A program made the translations under genes and the position numbers. This document shows, one piece after another, positions 49,122 through 58,058 of a stretch of DNA of 64,000 nt (the first letter of the stretch is position 1; each line of letters starts with the position of its first letter). The notes below the pieces were generated by a model. The model saw nothing but the letters and a program-made list of their open reading frames with translations, was not told where the DNA came from and searched no databases. The stretch lies in NCBI GenBank assembly GCA_902778275.1, contig CACYXE010000004.1:1-64000 (forward strand), in the 5' to 3' direction. The stretch comes from Oscillospiraceae bacterium. GTDB lineage: Bacteria > Bacillota > Clostridia > Oscillospirales > Oscillospiraceae.

Positions 49122-50213
49122 TCAGCATGCCCCCAGCAGGGGCAGATCCTGTTCAAACAGGGTCTCGTTGATCTCGTAAATGTTGAAATTGCCGCTGCGG
49201 ATGAAACGCTCCACCGTCCGGTCCAGCGCATGGTAGCGGGACAGGGTCATCCCGGCCCGCATCAGCAGATCCTGGGCCTGCTCGTAATCCAGCCGCAGCC
49301 CGACGGCACAGGCCAGGGCGTTGGTCTTGCGGGGGATCTGATCCGGGTGGTGCTTCATGTTCCAGAACATGGCTTTGTTGATGTTGGAGCAGATGTAAAA
49401 TTCCTTTTTGGACAGCCCCTTTTGCGCGCACCACCACTCGCACATCTCCGCAAAGGACAGATCCTGCTCCGTATAGTCCGGCATGGCGGCAGCTGCGGCG
49501 GAACCGAGGGCCTCGGTATCCTCCACGAAGAAGGACATCGTATGTTCCGCCGGCGCCTGCTCCTGGGGAGCCGAGACATCAAAGGGGCCGGACGCCAGCT
49601 CGCCCGGATCGAACTGCGCCGGCCGGTTGGAGGGCCGAAAAAGAGAGCCGAGCCGCGCTTTTTTCGCCATCGGATACGCAGGAGAGATCTGCTCCCGTAT
49701 GCCGCCGTCGATCTTATTGCCCAGTTCCACGGAAGCCTGGTCGAACAGGACCAGGTAGATCATCATGTCCTCATCCTCCGGCAGGGAGAACAGAAATTCC
49801 CGGATGCAGGAAGTGGCGATCTGATAGGCCTCCTTCTTAGGGTAGGCGTAGGCGCCGGCGGAGAGGAAGGGGATGGCCACGGAGCGGCAGCCGCTTTCCC
49901 GTGCCAGGGCCAGGATGCTGCGGTAACAGCTGCGCAACTGCTCCGCCTCCCCGTGCAGGCCGCCCCGATAGATGGGGCCTACCGTGTGGATGATGTACCG
50001 ACAGGAGGAGATCCCATAGGACCCGGTGATCACCGATGAGCCCGGAGGGCAGAAACCGATCTCCGCCAGCTCGGCGTCCAGTCCGGGGCCCGCCGCATGG
50101 CGGATACCCGCGTCTACGCCCACGCCGCCCACCTTGAACCGCTCGTTGGTGGAGTTTACGATAGCGTCGACTTCCATTCGGACGATATCGTTGCGCACGA
50201 TGGTGAATGCCAT
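49122..50213 (-). CDS. Macrodomain protein with C-terminal helical domain
   Basis: A 363-residue protein. Residues 1-170 are a macrodomain (DAIVNSTNERFKVGGVGVDAGI and IIHTVGPIYRGG, then AIPFLSAGAYAYP), which binds ADP-ribose and often hydrolyses ADP-ribosyl esters or O-acetyl-ADP-ribose. A linker leads to residues about 255-363, a helical domain (FYICSNINKAMFWNMKHH, NALACAVGLRLDYEQAQDLL) seen at the end of many Bacillota macrodomain proteins and reminiscent of a helix-turn-helix. ATG 50213 has a GGGGGGATC site. The glycohydrolase gene starts 20 bases after its stop. Confidence 0.9.
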   Translation of the reverse strand: MAFTIVRNDIVRMEVDAIVNSTNERFKVGGVGVDAGIRHAAGPGLDAELAEIGFCPPGSSVITGSYGISSCRYIIHTVGPIYRGGLHGEAEQLRSCYRSILALARESGCRSVAIPFLSAGAYAYPKKEAYQIATSCIREFLFSLPEDEDMMIYLVLFDQASVELGNKIDGGIREQISPAYPMAKKARLGSLFRPSNRPAQFDPGELASGPFDVSAPQEQAPAEHTMSFFVEDTEALGSAAAAAMPDYTEQDLSFAEMCEWWCAQKGLSKKEFYICSNINKAMFWNMKHHPDQIPRKTNALACAVGLRLDYEQAQDLLMRAGMTLSRYHALDRTVERFIRSGNFNIYEINETLFEQDLPLLGAC

Positions 50214-50251
50214 GAAGATCCCCCCTGTCTGCTTCTACAAAGTATTATACC

Positions 50252-50899
50252 TTACTTTTTGCGCTTTTGGTAGTCCCTGTCTGCGGACCGGCGCCAGCCT
50301 TGATCCCTGTTCAGCCGGGCGCCGCTCCGGGCGCTCCCGACGGCAAGATTGATCGCCTCGAAGGCCATGGTGGTGCCGCAGACGTCTGGCATATAGTTGA
50401 CCGCGGTCTTCGCGTCGATGCCGTAGCTTTTGGCCGTTTCCACCGCGTCGATGTTGGCTGCCAGGAAGATGAACTCCCAGCCGTACTTTTCCTGCTCATG
50501 GCGGATCATCTGCTTCACCTGCCCGGCGGAGTAGCGGTGGCTGGCGTTCTCCATGCCGTCGGTGGTGATGACGAATATCGTGTGCTCCGGGACGTCCTCT
50601 TTCCGGGCGTAGCGGTGAATGCCTGTAATGTGATGGATGGCCTCGCCCAGGGCGTCCACCAGGGCCGTACAGCCGCCCGCCCGGTAGTCGTCCCTGGTCA
50701 TGGAAGCGACCTCGCCGATGGGGAGCCGGTCGTGGAGCATATGGCTGCTGTTGTTGAAGAGATAGGTGGTCACCAGGGCCTCGCCGTCTTTGACCGCCTG
50801 TTCTTTGAGGACGCTGTTGAAGCCGCCGATGGTGTCGTCGGTCAGGTGCTCCATGGAGCCGCTCATGTCCAGGATGAAAACCAGTTCTGTTTTGCTCAT
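50252..50899 (-). CDS. VWA-domain protein (TerY-like)
   Basis: A 215-residue von Willebrand A domain with an intact MIDAS metal site (DMSGSM at residues 11-16, a Thr in GGCTALVDAL and Asp in TTDGMENAS). It resembles TerY-type VWA proteins of tellurite and stress operons, which act as phosphorylation or ADP-ribosylation-linked adaptors. The C-terminus is very basic. ATG 50899 has a GAAAGGAAGAGG site. It is first in the operon with the macrodomain and glycohydrolase genes, 38 bases before the former. Confidence 0.85.
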   Translation of the reverse strand: MSKTELVFILDMSGSMEHLTDDTIGGFNSVLKEQAVKDGEALVTTYLFNNSSHMLHDRLPIGEVASMTRDDYRAGGCTALVDALGEAIHHITGIHRYARKEDVPEHTIFVITTDGMENASHRYSAGQVKQMIRHEQEKYGWEFIFLAANIDAVETAKSYGIDAKTAVNYMPDVCGTTMAFEAINLAVGSARSGARLNRDQGWRRSADRDYQKRKK

Positions 50900-50989
50900 G
50901 TTCCCTCTTCCTTTCTGTTGTCGGTTTTGTGATTACAGCTGCATTGTACGGCACAAAAGGGAAGCTGTGGTCAAGTGGCACTCGACCGC

Positions 50990-51026
50990 AAAAAAACAGC
51001 GCCGTCCGATCGGACGGCGCTGCTTT
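50990..51026. terminator. Terminator after the isoprenylcysteine methyltransferase-like gene
   Basis: A perfect palindrome, 12-bp arms (50997-51008 with 51011-51022), with a T-run on the minus strand. Confidence 0.85.
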
Positions 51027-51057
51027 GGGTCTGTTTTAAAAGACAGGCGGCCGGGCT

Positions 51058-51729
51058 TCACCAGAGATGGGGGACCAGCCGGTACTTCACCCGCCGCATG
51101 TAATCGGCATAACCCGGCAGACCCTCCGCCAGCACGGCCTCCTCATTCCGGATGCGCTTGACGATGATGGGGATGTACAGCAGCATGACGGCGAAGGCGG
51201 GGAGCGAGCCCAGGATCAGGGGCATGGAGAGGAAGAGGAATACGGTGCTGGTATACATGGGATGGCGGACAAGCCCGTAGAGCCCGGTGTCGATGACCTT
51301 CTGGCCCTCCTGCACCTCCACGGTCCGGGACAGGTAGACGTTTTCCCGCAGGACCTCCGCGTACAGGGCGTAGGCCAGCAGAAAGATCACCGCCGCCGTC
51401 CAGGACACAGCGCGCGGCAGGAGGGACCAGTGGAAGCGGCGGTCCAGCCCGGCCAGGAGAAAGGCCGCCAGAAACATCAGGCCGCTCAGCAGCAGAACGC
51501 TTTTCTGCTCCATCTGCTCCTCTCTGGCACTCAGGCGCTTTCGCAGCAGCTCCGGGCTCCTGCGCAGCATGATCAGCCCCGCAAAAAACATGGGGACGAA
51601 TAAAACGCCGAGCAGCAGCCAGGCTTGCCAGTAGGCAAAGGTCCCCGCCGGGAGAAACAGCAGCAGACCCACCAGCAGCAGGCCGCTGAGAAACTTTCCG
51701 ATGGCCTGTCGAAACAAGACTTTATCCAT
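51058..51729 (-). CDS. Isoprenylcysteine/phospholipid methyltransferase-like membrane protein
   Basis: A 223-residue integral membrane protein with five or six helices. The ICMT/PEMT-type signature is in the C-terminal half: GLYGLVRHPMYTSTV, then RIRNEEAVLAEGLPGYADY, which bind S-adenosylmethionine. Bacterial members methylate small lipophilic molecules or have unknown substrates. ATG 51729 has AAAGGAGAG, 14 bases after the hydrolase stop, so the two form an operon. Confidence 0.8.
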   Translation of the reverse strand: MDKVLFRQAIGKFLSGLLLVGLLLFLPAGTFAYWQAWLLLGVLFVPMFFAGLIMLRRSPELLRKRLSAREEQMEQKSVLLLSGLMFLAAFLLAGLDRRFHWSLLPRAVSWTAAVIFLLAYALYAEVLRENVYLSRTVEVQEGQKVIDTGLYGLVRHPMYTSTVFLFLSMPLILGSLPAFAVMLLYIPIIVKRIRNEEAVLAEGLPGYADYMRRVKYRLVPHLW

Positions 51730-51743
51730 GCTTTTCTCTCCTT

Positions 51744-52544
51744 TCAGCGGCAGAAATCCATGACGCGGGGGAGAAAGTCCGGGGCCTCCTCGTAGAGACC
51801 GTGGCTCAGCCCCGCATACAGATACAGCTCACAGCCTGGGATCTGCGAGGCGATCTCCCTTGACGCCTGTCCGGTGACGATGGCGTCCTCCGTCCCGCCG
51901 ATCACCAGCGTGGGGCAGACGATGCGGGGAAGCTCCGCATAGGCATTGTGGGTGACGCAGGACTCGGCCTGGATCCGAAAGCGCTCGAAGGATCGGGGCT
52001 TCCCGACATTTCCCAGCAGGCCATAGCTGAGCCGAGCCCGGCGCAGGCGCTTCGGAGAATAAGAGCGCTCCGCCGTGTCCAGCAGGATCCCCTTGTAGTC
52101 GCCCCGCTCCGCCATCTCCAGCCAGCCGGAGACAACGGTCTCCACCGTCGTGTTCGGCTTGGAGAGGGTCACGGCCAGTACCAGGCGGCTTAGCTTTTCC
52201 GGGTGATCGATGGACAGCCATTGGGCGATCATGCCGCCCTGGGAGACGCCCAGCACCGCAGCCTCCGACAGACCAAGCGCGTCCATGGCGGCTGCCACAT
52301 CCGCCGCCATTTCCCGAGTCGTCGTGTGGGGACTGAGCTGTCTGCGGCGGCTGAATACGTATACCGTAAAATCCCGGGCCATGGCGTGGTAGAGCAGGGA
52401 GAAGGGCAGGGCCATGCCCCGTACGGTCTTCAAACCGTCGCCCACACCGGGAAGCATCACCAGGATCCGCGGGCCCGAGCCGAAGCGGATATAGTCCATT
52501 TTGCCCGTCCCCAGGGACAGGCAGCCGTTTTTCGCTCTGAGCAT
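51744..52544 (-). CDS. Alpha/beta hydrolase
   Basis: A 266-residue alpha/beta-hydrolase fold enzyme. The nucleophile elbow is GVSQGGM (Ser near residue 100), the Asp is likely in GGTEDAIV and the His in LSHGLYEEAPDF. MLPGVGDGLKT forms the oxyanion region. The substrate is unknown; it resembles esterases or thioesterase-like hydrolases. The start is ATG 52544 after GGAAAGGAGG; the long upstream extension of the open frame is non-coding. Operon with the methyltransferase-like gene. Confidence 0.85.
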   Translation of the reverse strand: MLRAKNGCLSLGTGKMDYIRFGSGPRILVMLPGVGDGLKTVRGMALPFSLLYHAMARDFTVYVFSRRRQLSPHTTTREMAADVAAAMDALGLSEAAVLGVSQGGMIAQWLSIDHPEKLSRLVLAVTLSKPNTTVETVVSGWLEMAERGDYKGILLDTAERSYSPKRLRRARLSYGLLGNVGKPRSFERFRIQAESCVTHNAYAELPRIVCPTLVIGGTEDAIVTGQASREIASQIPGCELYLYAGLSHGLYEEAPDFLPRVMDFCR

Positions 52545-52719
52545 AGGGGGCCTCCTTTCCGGCAGAGTACTTTCCTTTTTTAGTATTATATGTAAATATA
52601 TCTGTTTTTTCAATTGCAAAAAACAGGGGATATGATATGATGAAAACAGAGTGAAGCAAGCGTTTTCCATTTTGACCGTGTGTGAAAAGCGGATGGATCG
52701 AACGACATGAGGTGTGATT

Positions 52720-53841
52720 ATGAAAAAAGCAGTACTGATCCCGGATTCGTTTAAAGGGACGCTGTCTTCCGCGGAGATTTGCGCCATTATGAAGTCCCGC
52801 ATCGAAGCCCGATTCCCCGGCTGTGAGGTCCTGTCCATCCCCGTGGCCGACGGCGGTGAGGGCAGCGTGGACGCCTTCCTGACCGCCCTGGGCGGCGAGA
52901 AGGTGTGGCTGGAAGTCAAGAACCCGTACTTTGAGCCCATGGAGGCCTTCTATGGCCTGATCGACAACGGCAAAACCGCCGTGGTGGAGATGGCCGCCTG
53001 CGCGGGCCTGCCTCTGGTGGAGGGCCGCCGGGACCCCGGCAAGACTACCACCTACGGCGTGGGCGAGCTGATCCTGGACGCGGCAGGGCGCGGCGTCAGC
53101 AAGATCATCGTGGGACTGGGCGGCAGCGCCACCAACGACGCGGGCTGCGGCGCGGCAGCCGCCATCGGCGTGAAATTCCTGGACAAGGACGGCAGGGCCT
53201 TCGTTCCCACCGGCGGCAGCCTGATCGACGTGGACAGGATCGACCTGTCCGGCAAGAACGAGCTGCTTCGGGGGATCGAGCTGGTCACCATGTGCGACAT
53301 CGACAACCCCATGTATGGCGAGACCGGCGCGGCCTATGTTTTCGGCCCCCAGAAGGGCGCGGACCCCGATATGGTCAAGGCGCTGGACGCGGGATTGCGC
53401 CATCTGGGCGAGGTGATCAAGCGCGATCTGGGACGGGATCTGACGCAGGTCCCCGGCGGCGGCGCCGCCGGCGCCATGGGCGTGGGGATGATGGCGTTCT
53501 TTGACTCCACCCTGCAGATGGGCATTGAGACCGTGCTGAACACGGTGGCCTTCGATTCGCTCATCTCCGACGCGGACGTGATCTTCACCGGCGAGGGCAA
53601 GATCGACAGCCAGAGCCTGCGCGGCAAGGTGGTCATCGGCGTGGCGCGCCGGGCAAAGAAGCAAGCAAAGCCCGTCATTGCGGTGGTAGGCGGCTCGGAT
53701 CTGGGCATGGAGCCGGCCTATGAAGAGGGCGTCAAGGCCATCTTCACCATCAACCGGCTGCCTCAGGATCTGGCCGTCAGCAAGGCTTTCTCCCGGGAGA
53801 ACCTGGCCTTCGCGATGGACAACATCCTGCGCATGATGTAG
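52720..53841 (+). CDS. Glycerate 2-kinase (GlxK/GarK family)
   Basis: A 373-residue kinase that phosphorylates D-glycerate. PDSFKGTLSS near the N-terminus, VADGGEGSVDAF, GLGGSATNDAGCGAAAA (near 128) and FTGEGKID are family signatures, and the length is normal. The start ATG 52720 (MKKAVLIP) follows TGAGGTG; a GTG two codons earlier is open but closer to that site. The upstream region carries TTGCAA-16-TATGAT. An MFS transporter gene follows 65 bases later. Confidence 0.92.
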   Translation: MKKAVLIPDSFKGTLSSAEICAIMKSRIEARFPGCEVLSIPVADGGEGSVDAFLTALGGEKVWLEVKNPYFEPMEAFYGLIDNGKTAVVEMAACAGLPLVEGRRDPGKTTTYGVGELILDAAGRGVSKIIVGLGGSATNDAGCGAAAAIGVKFLDKDGRAFVPTGGSLIDVDRIDLSGKNELLRGIELVTMCDIDNPMYGETGAAYVFGPQKGADPDMVKALDAGLRHLGEVIKRDLGRDLTQVPGGGAAGAMGVGMMAFFDSTLQMGIETVLNTVAFDSLISDADVIFTGEGKIDSQSLRGKVVIGVARRAKKQAKPVIAVVGGSDLGMEPAYEEGVKAIFTINRLPQDLAVSKAFSRENLAFAMDNILRMM

Positions 53842-53906
53842 ACCACGCCCAACAAAGAAAAAGGCGTTGCCGCCAAACAGCTTAGATCGCTAAGGACCAT
53901 TTCAAC

Positions 53907-55067
53907 ATGCTACTTTTGATTATCTATCTCGCCTTCATCAGCCTGGGCCTGCCGGACTCTGTGCTGGGCTCCGCCTGGCCGGTCATGTATCAGGAACTGG
54001 GAGTGGGCCTGTCCGCCTCCGGTGCGGTGTTCATGATCATCGCCGTGGGCACCGTGATCTCCAGCCTGTGCAGCGACCGGCTGATCCGACGCTTCGGTAC
54101 CGGGAAGATCACGGCGGTCAGCGTGCTGATGACGGCGGCAGCCATGCTGGGCTTCTCTTTCAGCCACCGCTTTTGGCTGCTGTGCCTGTGGGCGGTGCCT
54201 TACGGGCTGGGCGCCGGCAGCGTGGACGCGGCTCTCAACAACTTTGTGGCCCTGCACTTTGAAAGCCGCCATATGAGCTGGCTGCACTGCATGTGGGGCG
54301 TGGGCGCTTCTATGGGCCCGGCCATCATGGGCGCGGTACTCGCCCGAGGCGGGCTGTGGAACAGCGGGTACCGGGCGATCTCCCTGCTGCAGTTCGTGCT
54401 GGTGGCGGTGCTGTTCGGCAGCCTCTCCCTCTGGCGGCAAAAGACCGAAGGCACGGCGGACAAAGGGGAGACAAAGGGCGAGGTTTTGCCCCTGCCCGCT
54501 CTCGTTAAGCTGCCGGGCGCGAAGGAGACCATGCTCTGCTTCTTCTGCTACTGCGCTTTGGAGCAGACCACCGGCCTCTGGGCCAGCAGCTATCTGGTGA
54601 CGGCCCGGGGTGTGGCGGAGGTCACCGCAGCCCGCTGCGGCAGCCTCTTTTACCTGGGCATCACGCTGGGGCGGGCCGTCAGTGGCTTTGTCACCATGAA
54701 GCTCAATGACGATCAGATGGTGCATCTGGGCGAGGGGATCATCGCTCTGGGCGTGCTGTGCATCCTGATCCCATCGGCAAACGCCTTGGCCCTGCTGGGC
54801 TTTGTGCTGGTGGGTCTGGGCTGTGCGCCGGTCTATCCCAGCATGATCCACGCCACCCCCGCACACTTCGGACGGGAGCGGTCCCAAGCTATCGTGGGCG
54901 TGCAGATGGCCAGCGCCTATGTGGGCACCTCGCTGATGCCGCCTATCTTCGGCCTGCTGACCCGCTGGATCGGGACCCGTTTCCTGCCGCTGTATCTGGG
55001 CGGGCTCCTGCTGCTGATGGCCTATATGCACAGCCGGATCGGAGTGGTGACCCGTCAGCGGAGGTGA
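53907..55067 (+). CDS. MFS transporter (FucP-like)
   Basis: A 386-residue major facilitator with about 12 helices and a central cytoplasmic loop. The N-terminal FISLGLPDSVLGSAWP and CSDRLIRRFGTGKIT motifs match sugar-type MFS permeases (FucP group). Its position after glycerate kinase suggests uptake of glycerate, a sugar acid or a hexose, but this is context only. The start ATG 53907 has AAGGA upstream. Confidence 0.82.
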   Translation: MLLLIIYLAFISLGLPDSVLGSAWPVMYQELGVGLSASGAVFMIIAVGTVISSLCSDRLIRRFGTGKITAVSVLMTAAAMLGFSFSHRFWLLCLWAVPYGLGAGSVDAALNNFVALHFESRHMSWLHCMWGVGASMGPAIMGAVLARGGLWNSGYRAISLLQFVLVAVLFGSLSLWRQKTEGTADKGETKGEVLPLPALVKLPGAKETMLCFFCYCALEQTTGLWASSYLVTARGVAEVTAARCGSLFYLGITLGRAVSGFVTMKLNDDQMVHLGEGIIALGVLCILIPSANALALLGFVLVGLGCAPVYPSMIHATPAHFGRERSQAIVGVQMASAYVGTSLMPPIFGLLTRWIGTRFLPLYLGGLLLLMAYMHSRIGVVTRQRR

Positions 55068-55103
55068 GAACAAAGCTCCGTGAAACGAAAAAAGATCGCG
55101 ACA

Positions 55104-55137
55104 GGGCGCGGCGATTCCCGGTTGAATCGCCGCGCCC
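55104..55137. terminator. Hairpin after the MFS gene, overlapping the tex promoter
   Basis: A perfect 14-bp GC-rich stem (55104-55117 with 55124-55137). Its T-run is poor (TTCT), but it is the only candidate terminator. The tex -35 box lies inside its loop and right arm. Confidence 0.65.
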
Positions 55138-55151
55138 TTCTATGGTATAAT
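55122..55151 (+). promoter_or_regulatory. Sigma-A promoter for tex
   Basis: TTGAAT (55122-55127), 18 bases, TATAAT (55146-55151), 57 bases before the start codon. Confidence 0.65.
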
Positions 55152-55207
55152 CAGCCCGCTGTGTTCCGCCGGAGGCGGGACAAATCATAAGGATACGAGG
55201 ACAAAGC

Positions 55208-57379
55208 ATGAACGACATGATCCAGATCCTGGCACAGGAGCTGCAGCAAAAGACGGAATATGTGGAAAACGTGGTCCGGCTGCTGGACGAGGGCAACACC
55301 ATCCCCTTCATTGCCCGCTACCGCAAGGAGCTCCACGGCGCCATGGACGATACCACCCTGCGCATACTGGAGACGAGACTCCAGTACCTGCGTGGCCTGC
55401 AGGAGCGGCGGGAGACCGTGCTCAGCGCCATCGAGGGCCAGGGAAAGCTGACGGAGGAGCTGCGCGCGGCCATCGACGCGGCCGGGACCCTCTCCGAGCT
55501 GGAGGACCTGTACCGGCCCTATAAGCAAAAACGCCGCACCCGCGCCACCGTGGCCCGGGAGAAGGGCCTGGAGCCCCTGGCTCAGCTGCTGTTTCGGCAG
55601 GGGCGGGACTGCCCCGTGCCGGAGGACGCGGCGGCGGACTATGCGGACGCGGAGAAGGGCGTGGAGACTGTGGAGGACGCCCTGGCCGGGGCCAGCGACA
55701 TCATCGCCGAATGGGTCAGCGACGACGCAGCCCTGCGCAAAAGCCTCCGGGAGCTGATCCGCCGCAGCGGCCAGCTGCACAGCGAGGCCGCCACGGAGGA
55801 GGACAGCGTTTACCGGCTGTACTATGACTTCACCCAGAGCGTGTCCCGGCTCCAGGGACATCAGGTGCTGGCCGTCAACCGGGGCGAGAAAGAGAAATTC
55901 CTGAAGGTGTCTCTGCTGCTGGATCATGAGCGGGCCATGCAGACGGTGTACCGGGCGGTGGTGACCCCGGGCAGCCGGGCCATGGACTTCGTGAAGGCCG
56001 CGGCCCTGGACGCCTATGACCGGCTGCTGTTCCCCTCCATGGAGCGGGAGACCCGCACGGAGCTGACGGACAGCGCCTGCGAGGGCGCCATCGGCCAGTT
56101 CGCGCTGAACCTGCGGCCGCTGCTGATGCAGCCGCCGGTGAAGGGCAAGGTCACCATGGGCCTGGACCCGGGCTACCGCATGGGCTGCAAGGTGGCCGTG
56201 GTGGACGGCACCGGCAAGGTGCTGGACACGGCGGTGGTCTATCCAACCTACGGCGAGCGGCAGAAGAATGAAGCCATTGCAAAGCTCTCGGGCCTTACGC
56301 GCAAATACGGCGTGGAGCACATCGCCATCGGCAACGGCACCGCCAGCCGGGAGACCGAGCAGATGGCGGTGGAGCTGATCCGGCAGGAGAACGCCCGTGG
56401 CGCGAAGCTGAGCTATATGATCGTCTCGGAGGCGGGCGCCTCCGTCTATTCCGCCAGCCCTCTGGGCGCGGAGGAATTCCCCCAGTACGACGTGAACCTG
56501 CGCAGCGCGGTATCCATTGCCCGACGGCTGCAGGATCCCCTGGCGGAGCTGGTGAAGATCGAGCCCAAAGCCATCGGCGTGGGACAGTACCAGCACGACA
56601 TGCCGGAAAAGCAGCTGGATGAGGCGCTGGACGCGGTGGTGGAGGACTGCGTCAACGCGGTGGGCGTGGACGTGAACACCGCCTCGCCCTCTTTGCTGCG
56701 CCGGGTCTCCGGCCTCAGTGCGGCAACGGCCAAAAACATTGTGGCCTACCGGGAGGCCAACGGCCCCTTTACCCAGCGCAAACAGCTCCAGAAGGTGCCA
56801 AAGCTTGGCCCCAAGGCCTACCAGCAGTGCGCGGGCTTCCTGCGCCTGCCGGAGAGCGAAAACGTGCTGGACAACACTGCCGTGCATCCGGAGAGCTATG
56901 CCGCTGCCGAGGCATTGCTGCAGCTGACCGGACACAGTCTGGCGGACGTGCGTGCTGGCAAGCTGGCCGACCTGCCCGCCGCGGTGAAGGCCTGCGGCGA
57001 GGAGAAGGCGGCGGCGGAGATCGGCGTGGGCCTGCCCACCCTCCGGGACCTGGTGCAGGAGCTGCTCAAGCCCGGGCGGGATATCCGGGACAGCCTGCCC
57101 CAGCCCATCCTGCGCACGGACGTGCTGTCTGTCAGTGATCTGAAGCCGGGCATGAAGCTCAGCGGCACGGTGCGCAACGTCATCGACTTCGGTGCCTTTG
57201 TGGATATCGGCGTACACCAGGACGGTCTGGTGCACATCTCCCAGATCGCGGACCGCTATATCAAGCACCCCTCGGAGGTCCTGTCCGTGGGGGACGTGGT
57301 GGAGGTCGTAGTGTTGGACGTGGACGAAAAGAAAAAACGCATCAGCCTGTCCATCAAACAGGCCAAAGACGCGAAATAA
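55208..57379 (+). CDS. tex: Tex-family RNA-binding transcription accessory protein
   Basis: A 723-residue nucleic-acid-binding protein with the Tex order: helical N-domain (RYRKELHGAMDD near residue 37), a YqgF RNase-like domain (GLDPGYRMGCKVAVVDG near 320), helix-hairpin-helix repeats (VGVDVNTASPSLLRRVSGLS near 490) and an S1 domain at the end (GTVRNVIDFGAFVDIGVHQDGLVHIS). It is thought to act on stalled transcription and mRNA. ATG 55208 has a GAGGA site. Monocistronic. Confidence 0.95.
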   Translation: MNDMIQILAQELQQKTEYVENVVRLLDEGNTIPFIARYRKELHGAMDDTTLRILETRLQYLRGLQERRETVLSAIEGQGKLTEELRAAIDAAGTLSELEDLYRPYKQKRRTRATVAREKGLEPLAQLLFRQGRDCPVPEDAAADYADAEKGVETVEDALAGASDIIAEWVSDDAALRKSLRELIRRSGQLHSEAATEEDSVYRLYYDFTQSVSRLQGHQVLAVNRGEKEKFLKVSLLLDHERAMQTVYRAVVTPGSRAMDFVKAAALDAYDRLLFPSMERETRTELTDSACEGAIGQFALNLRPLLMQPPVKGKVTMGLDPGYRMGCKVAVVDGTGKVLDTAVVYPTYGERQKNEAIAKLSGLTRKYGVEHIAIGNGTASRETEQMAVELIRQENARGAKLSYMIVSEAGASVYSASPLGAEEFPQYDVNLRSAVSIARRLQDPLAELVKIEPKAIGVGQYQHDMPEKQLDEALDAVVEDCVNAVGVDVNTASPSLLRRVSGLSAATAKNIVAYREANGPFTQRKQLQKVPKLGPKAYQQCAGFLRLPESENVLDNTAVHPESYAAAEALLQLTGHSLADVRAGKLADLPAAVKACGEEKAAAEIGVGLPTLRDLVQELLKPGRDIRDSLPQPILRTDVLSVSDLKPGMKLSGTVRNVIDFGAFVDIGVHQDGLVHISQIADRYIKHPSEVLSVGDVVEVVVLDVDEKKKRISLSIKQAKDAK

Positions 57380-57381
57380 AG

Positions 57382-57426
57382 AAAGCCCCGCCCGCCTGCA
57401 GGATCGCAGGCGGGCGGGGTCCTTTA
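57382..57426. terminator. Shared terminator between tex and the phosphatase-like gene
   Basis: A perfect 14-bp stem (57386-57399 with 57406-57419) followed by TCCTTTATT, between two convergent stops. Confidence 0.85.
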
Positions 57427-57440
57427 TTCGGAATGGTCAT

Positions 57441-58058
57441 TCAGCCGCTTTTACGGGCGGCCTTGTCGCGGCCCACGCCGCAGCCGGGGTTGGAGAGCAG
57501 GCAATTGTGCTGACAGCCGCCGCAGTGCATGTCCCGCCGGGTGATGAGGATTTGCTCCAGCGGGCGCAGACGGAGGACGCCGCCCCGGGTGATGACCCCG
57601 CCGTGCCGCCGGAAGCGGTCCAGCAGGATCTTCGCAAAGGAGGCCTGGCAGATCAGGATGCAGTCCTCCCCGGAGGCCTCCAGTTTTTGGATCAGCCGCT
57701 CGGCCTGGTCGATGGCGGGCTGCTTCCCGGCGCCGAAGAAGCGCCACAGCCACAGCAAAAACTGCCACAGCCAGCGGGGGAGCGTCCGCTCGCCCGGTCC
57801 GCCGACGCCCACGGGGACGGCGGCCAGCAGCAGCTCCTCCACGGTCCCGGCTTCCCCGTAAAACAGCGCCGCGGTCTGTCGGGCGGCCTGGCCCGGCGCG
57901 GTATAGATCGTCCGGCCCTCCGCCTTCAGGGGATGGACCTGTTCTTCACGGATCGCCCGGTCCGCCTCTCCGGCGCAATAGGCCTGAAATACCTGGGCCG
58001 TGCAGTGCTTGGGCGGGTGGAAGCGGGATGCCCCGCAGCAGATGATCCGGATCTTCAT
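57441..58058 (-). CDS. Degenerate histidine-phosphatase-like protein with Cys-rich tail
   Basis: A 205-residue protein. The layout suggests the histidine phosphatase (phosphoglycerate mutase) fold: IYTAPGQAARQTAALF matches the 'SPLxRARQTA' segment and CILICQASFAKILL the 'VSHGxxIRxLL' segment. However, the N-terminal RHG is replaced by CGASRFHPP and the second catalytic His by Gln/Ala, so catalysis is unlikely. Residues 175-205 add a Cys-rich tail (MHCGGCQHNCLL, NPGCGVGRDK) that may bind metal. Its start overlaps the stop of the aminotransferase gene by 4 bases, so it is the third gene of that operon. The assignment rests on weak similarity. Confidence 0.55.
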   Translation of the reverse strand: MKIRIICCGASRFHPPKHCTAQVFQAYCAGEADRAIREEQVHPLKAEGRTIYTAPGQAARQTAALFYGEAGTVEELLLAAVPVGVGGPGERTLPRWLWQFLLWLWRFFGAGKQPAIDQAERLIQKLEASGEDCILICQASFAKILLDRFRRHGGVITRGGVLRLRPLEQILITRRDMHCGGCQHNCLLSNPGCGVGRDKAARKSG

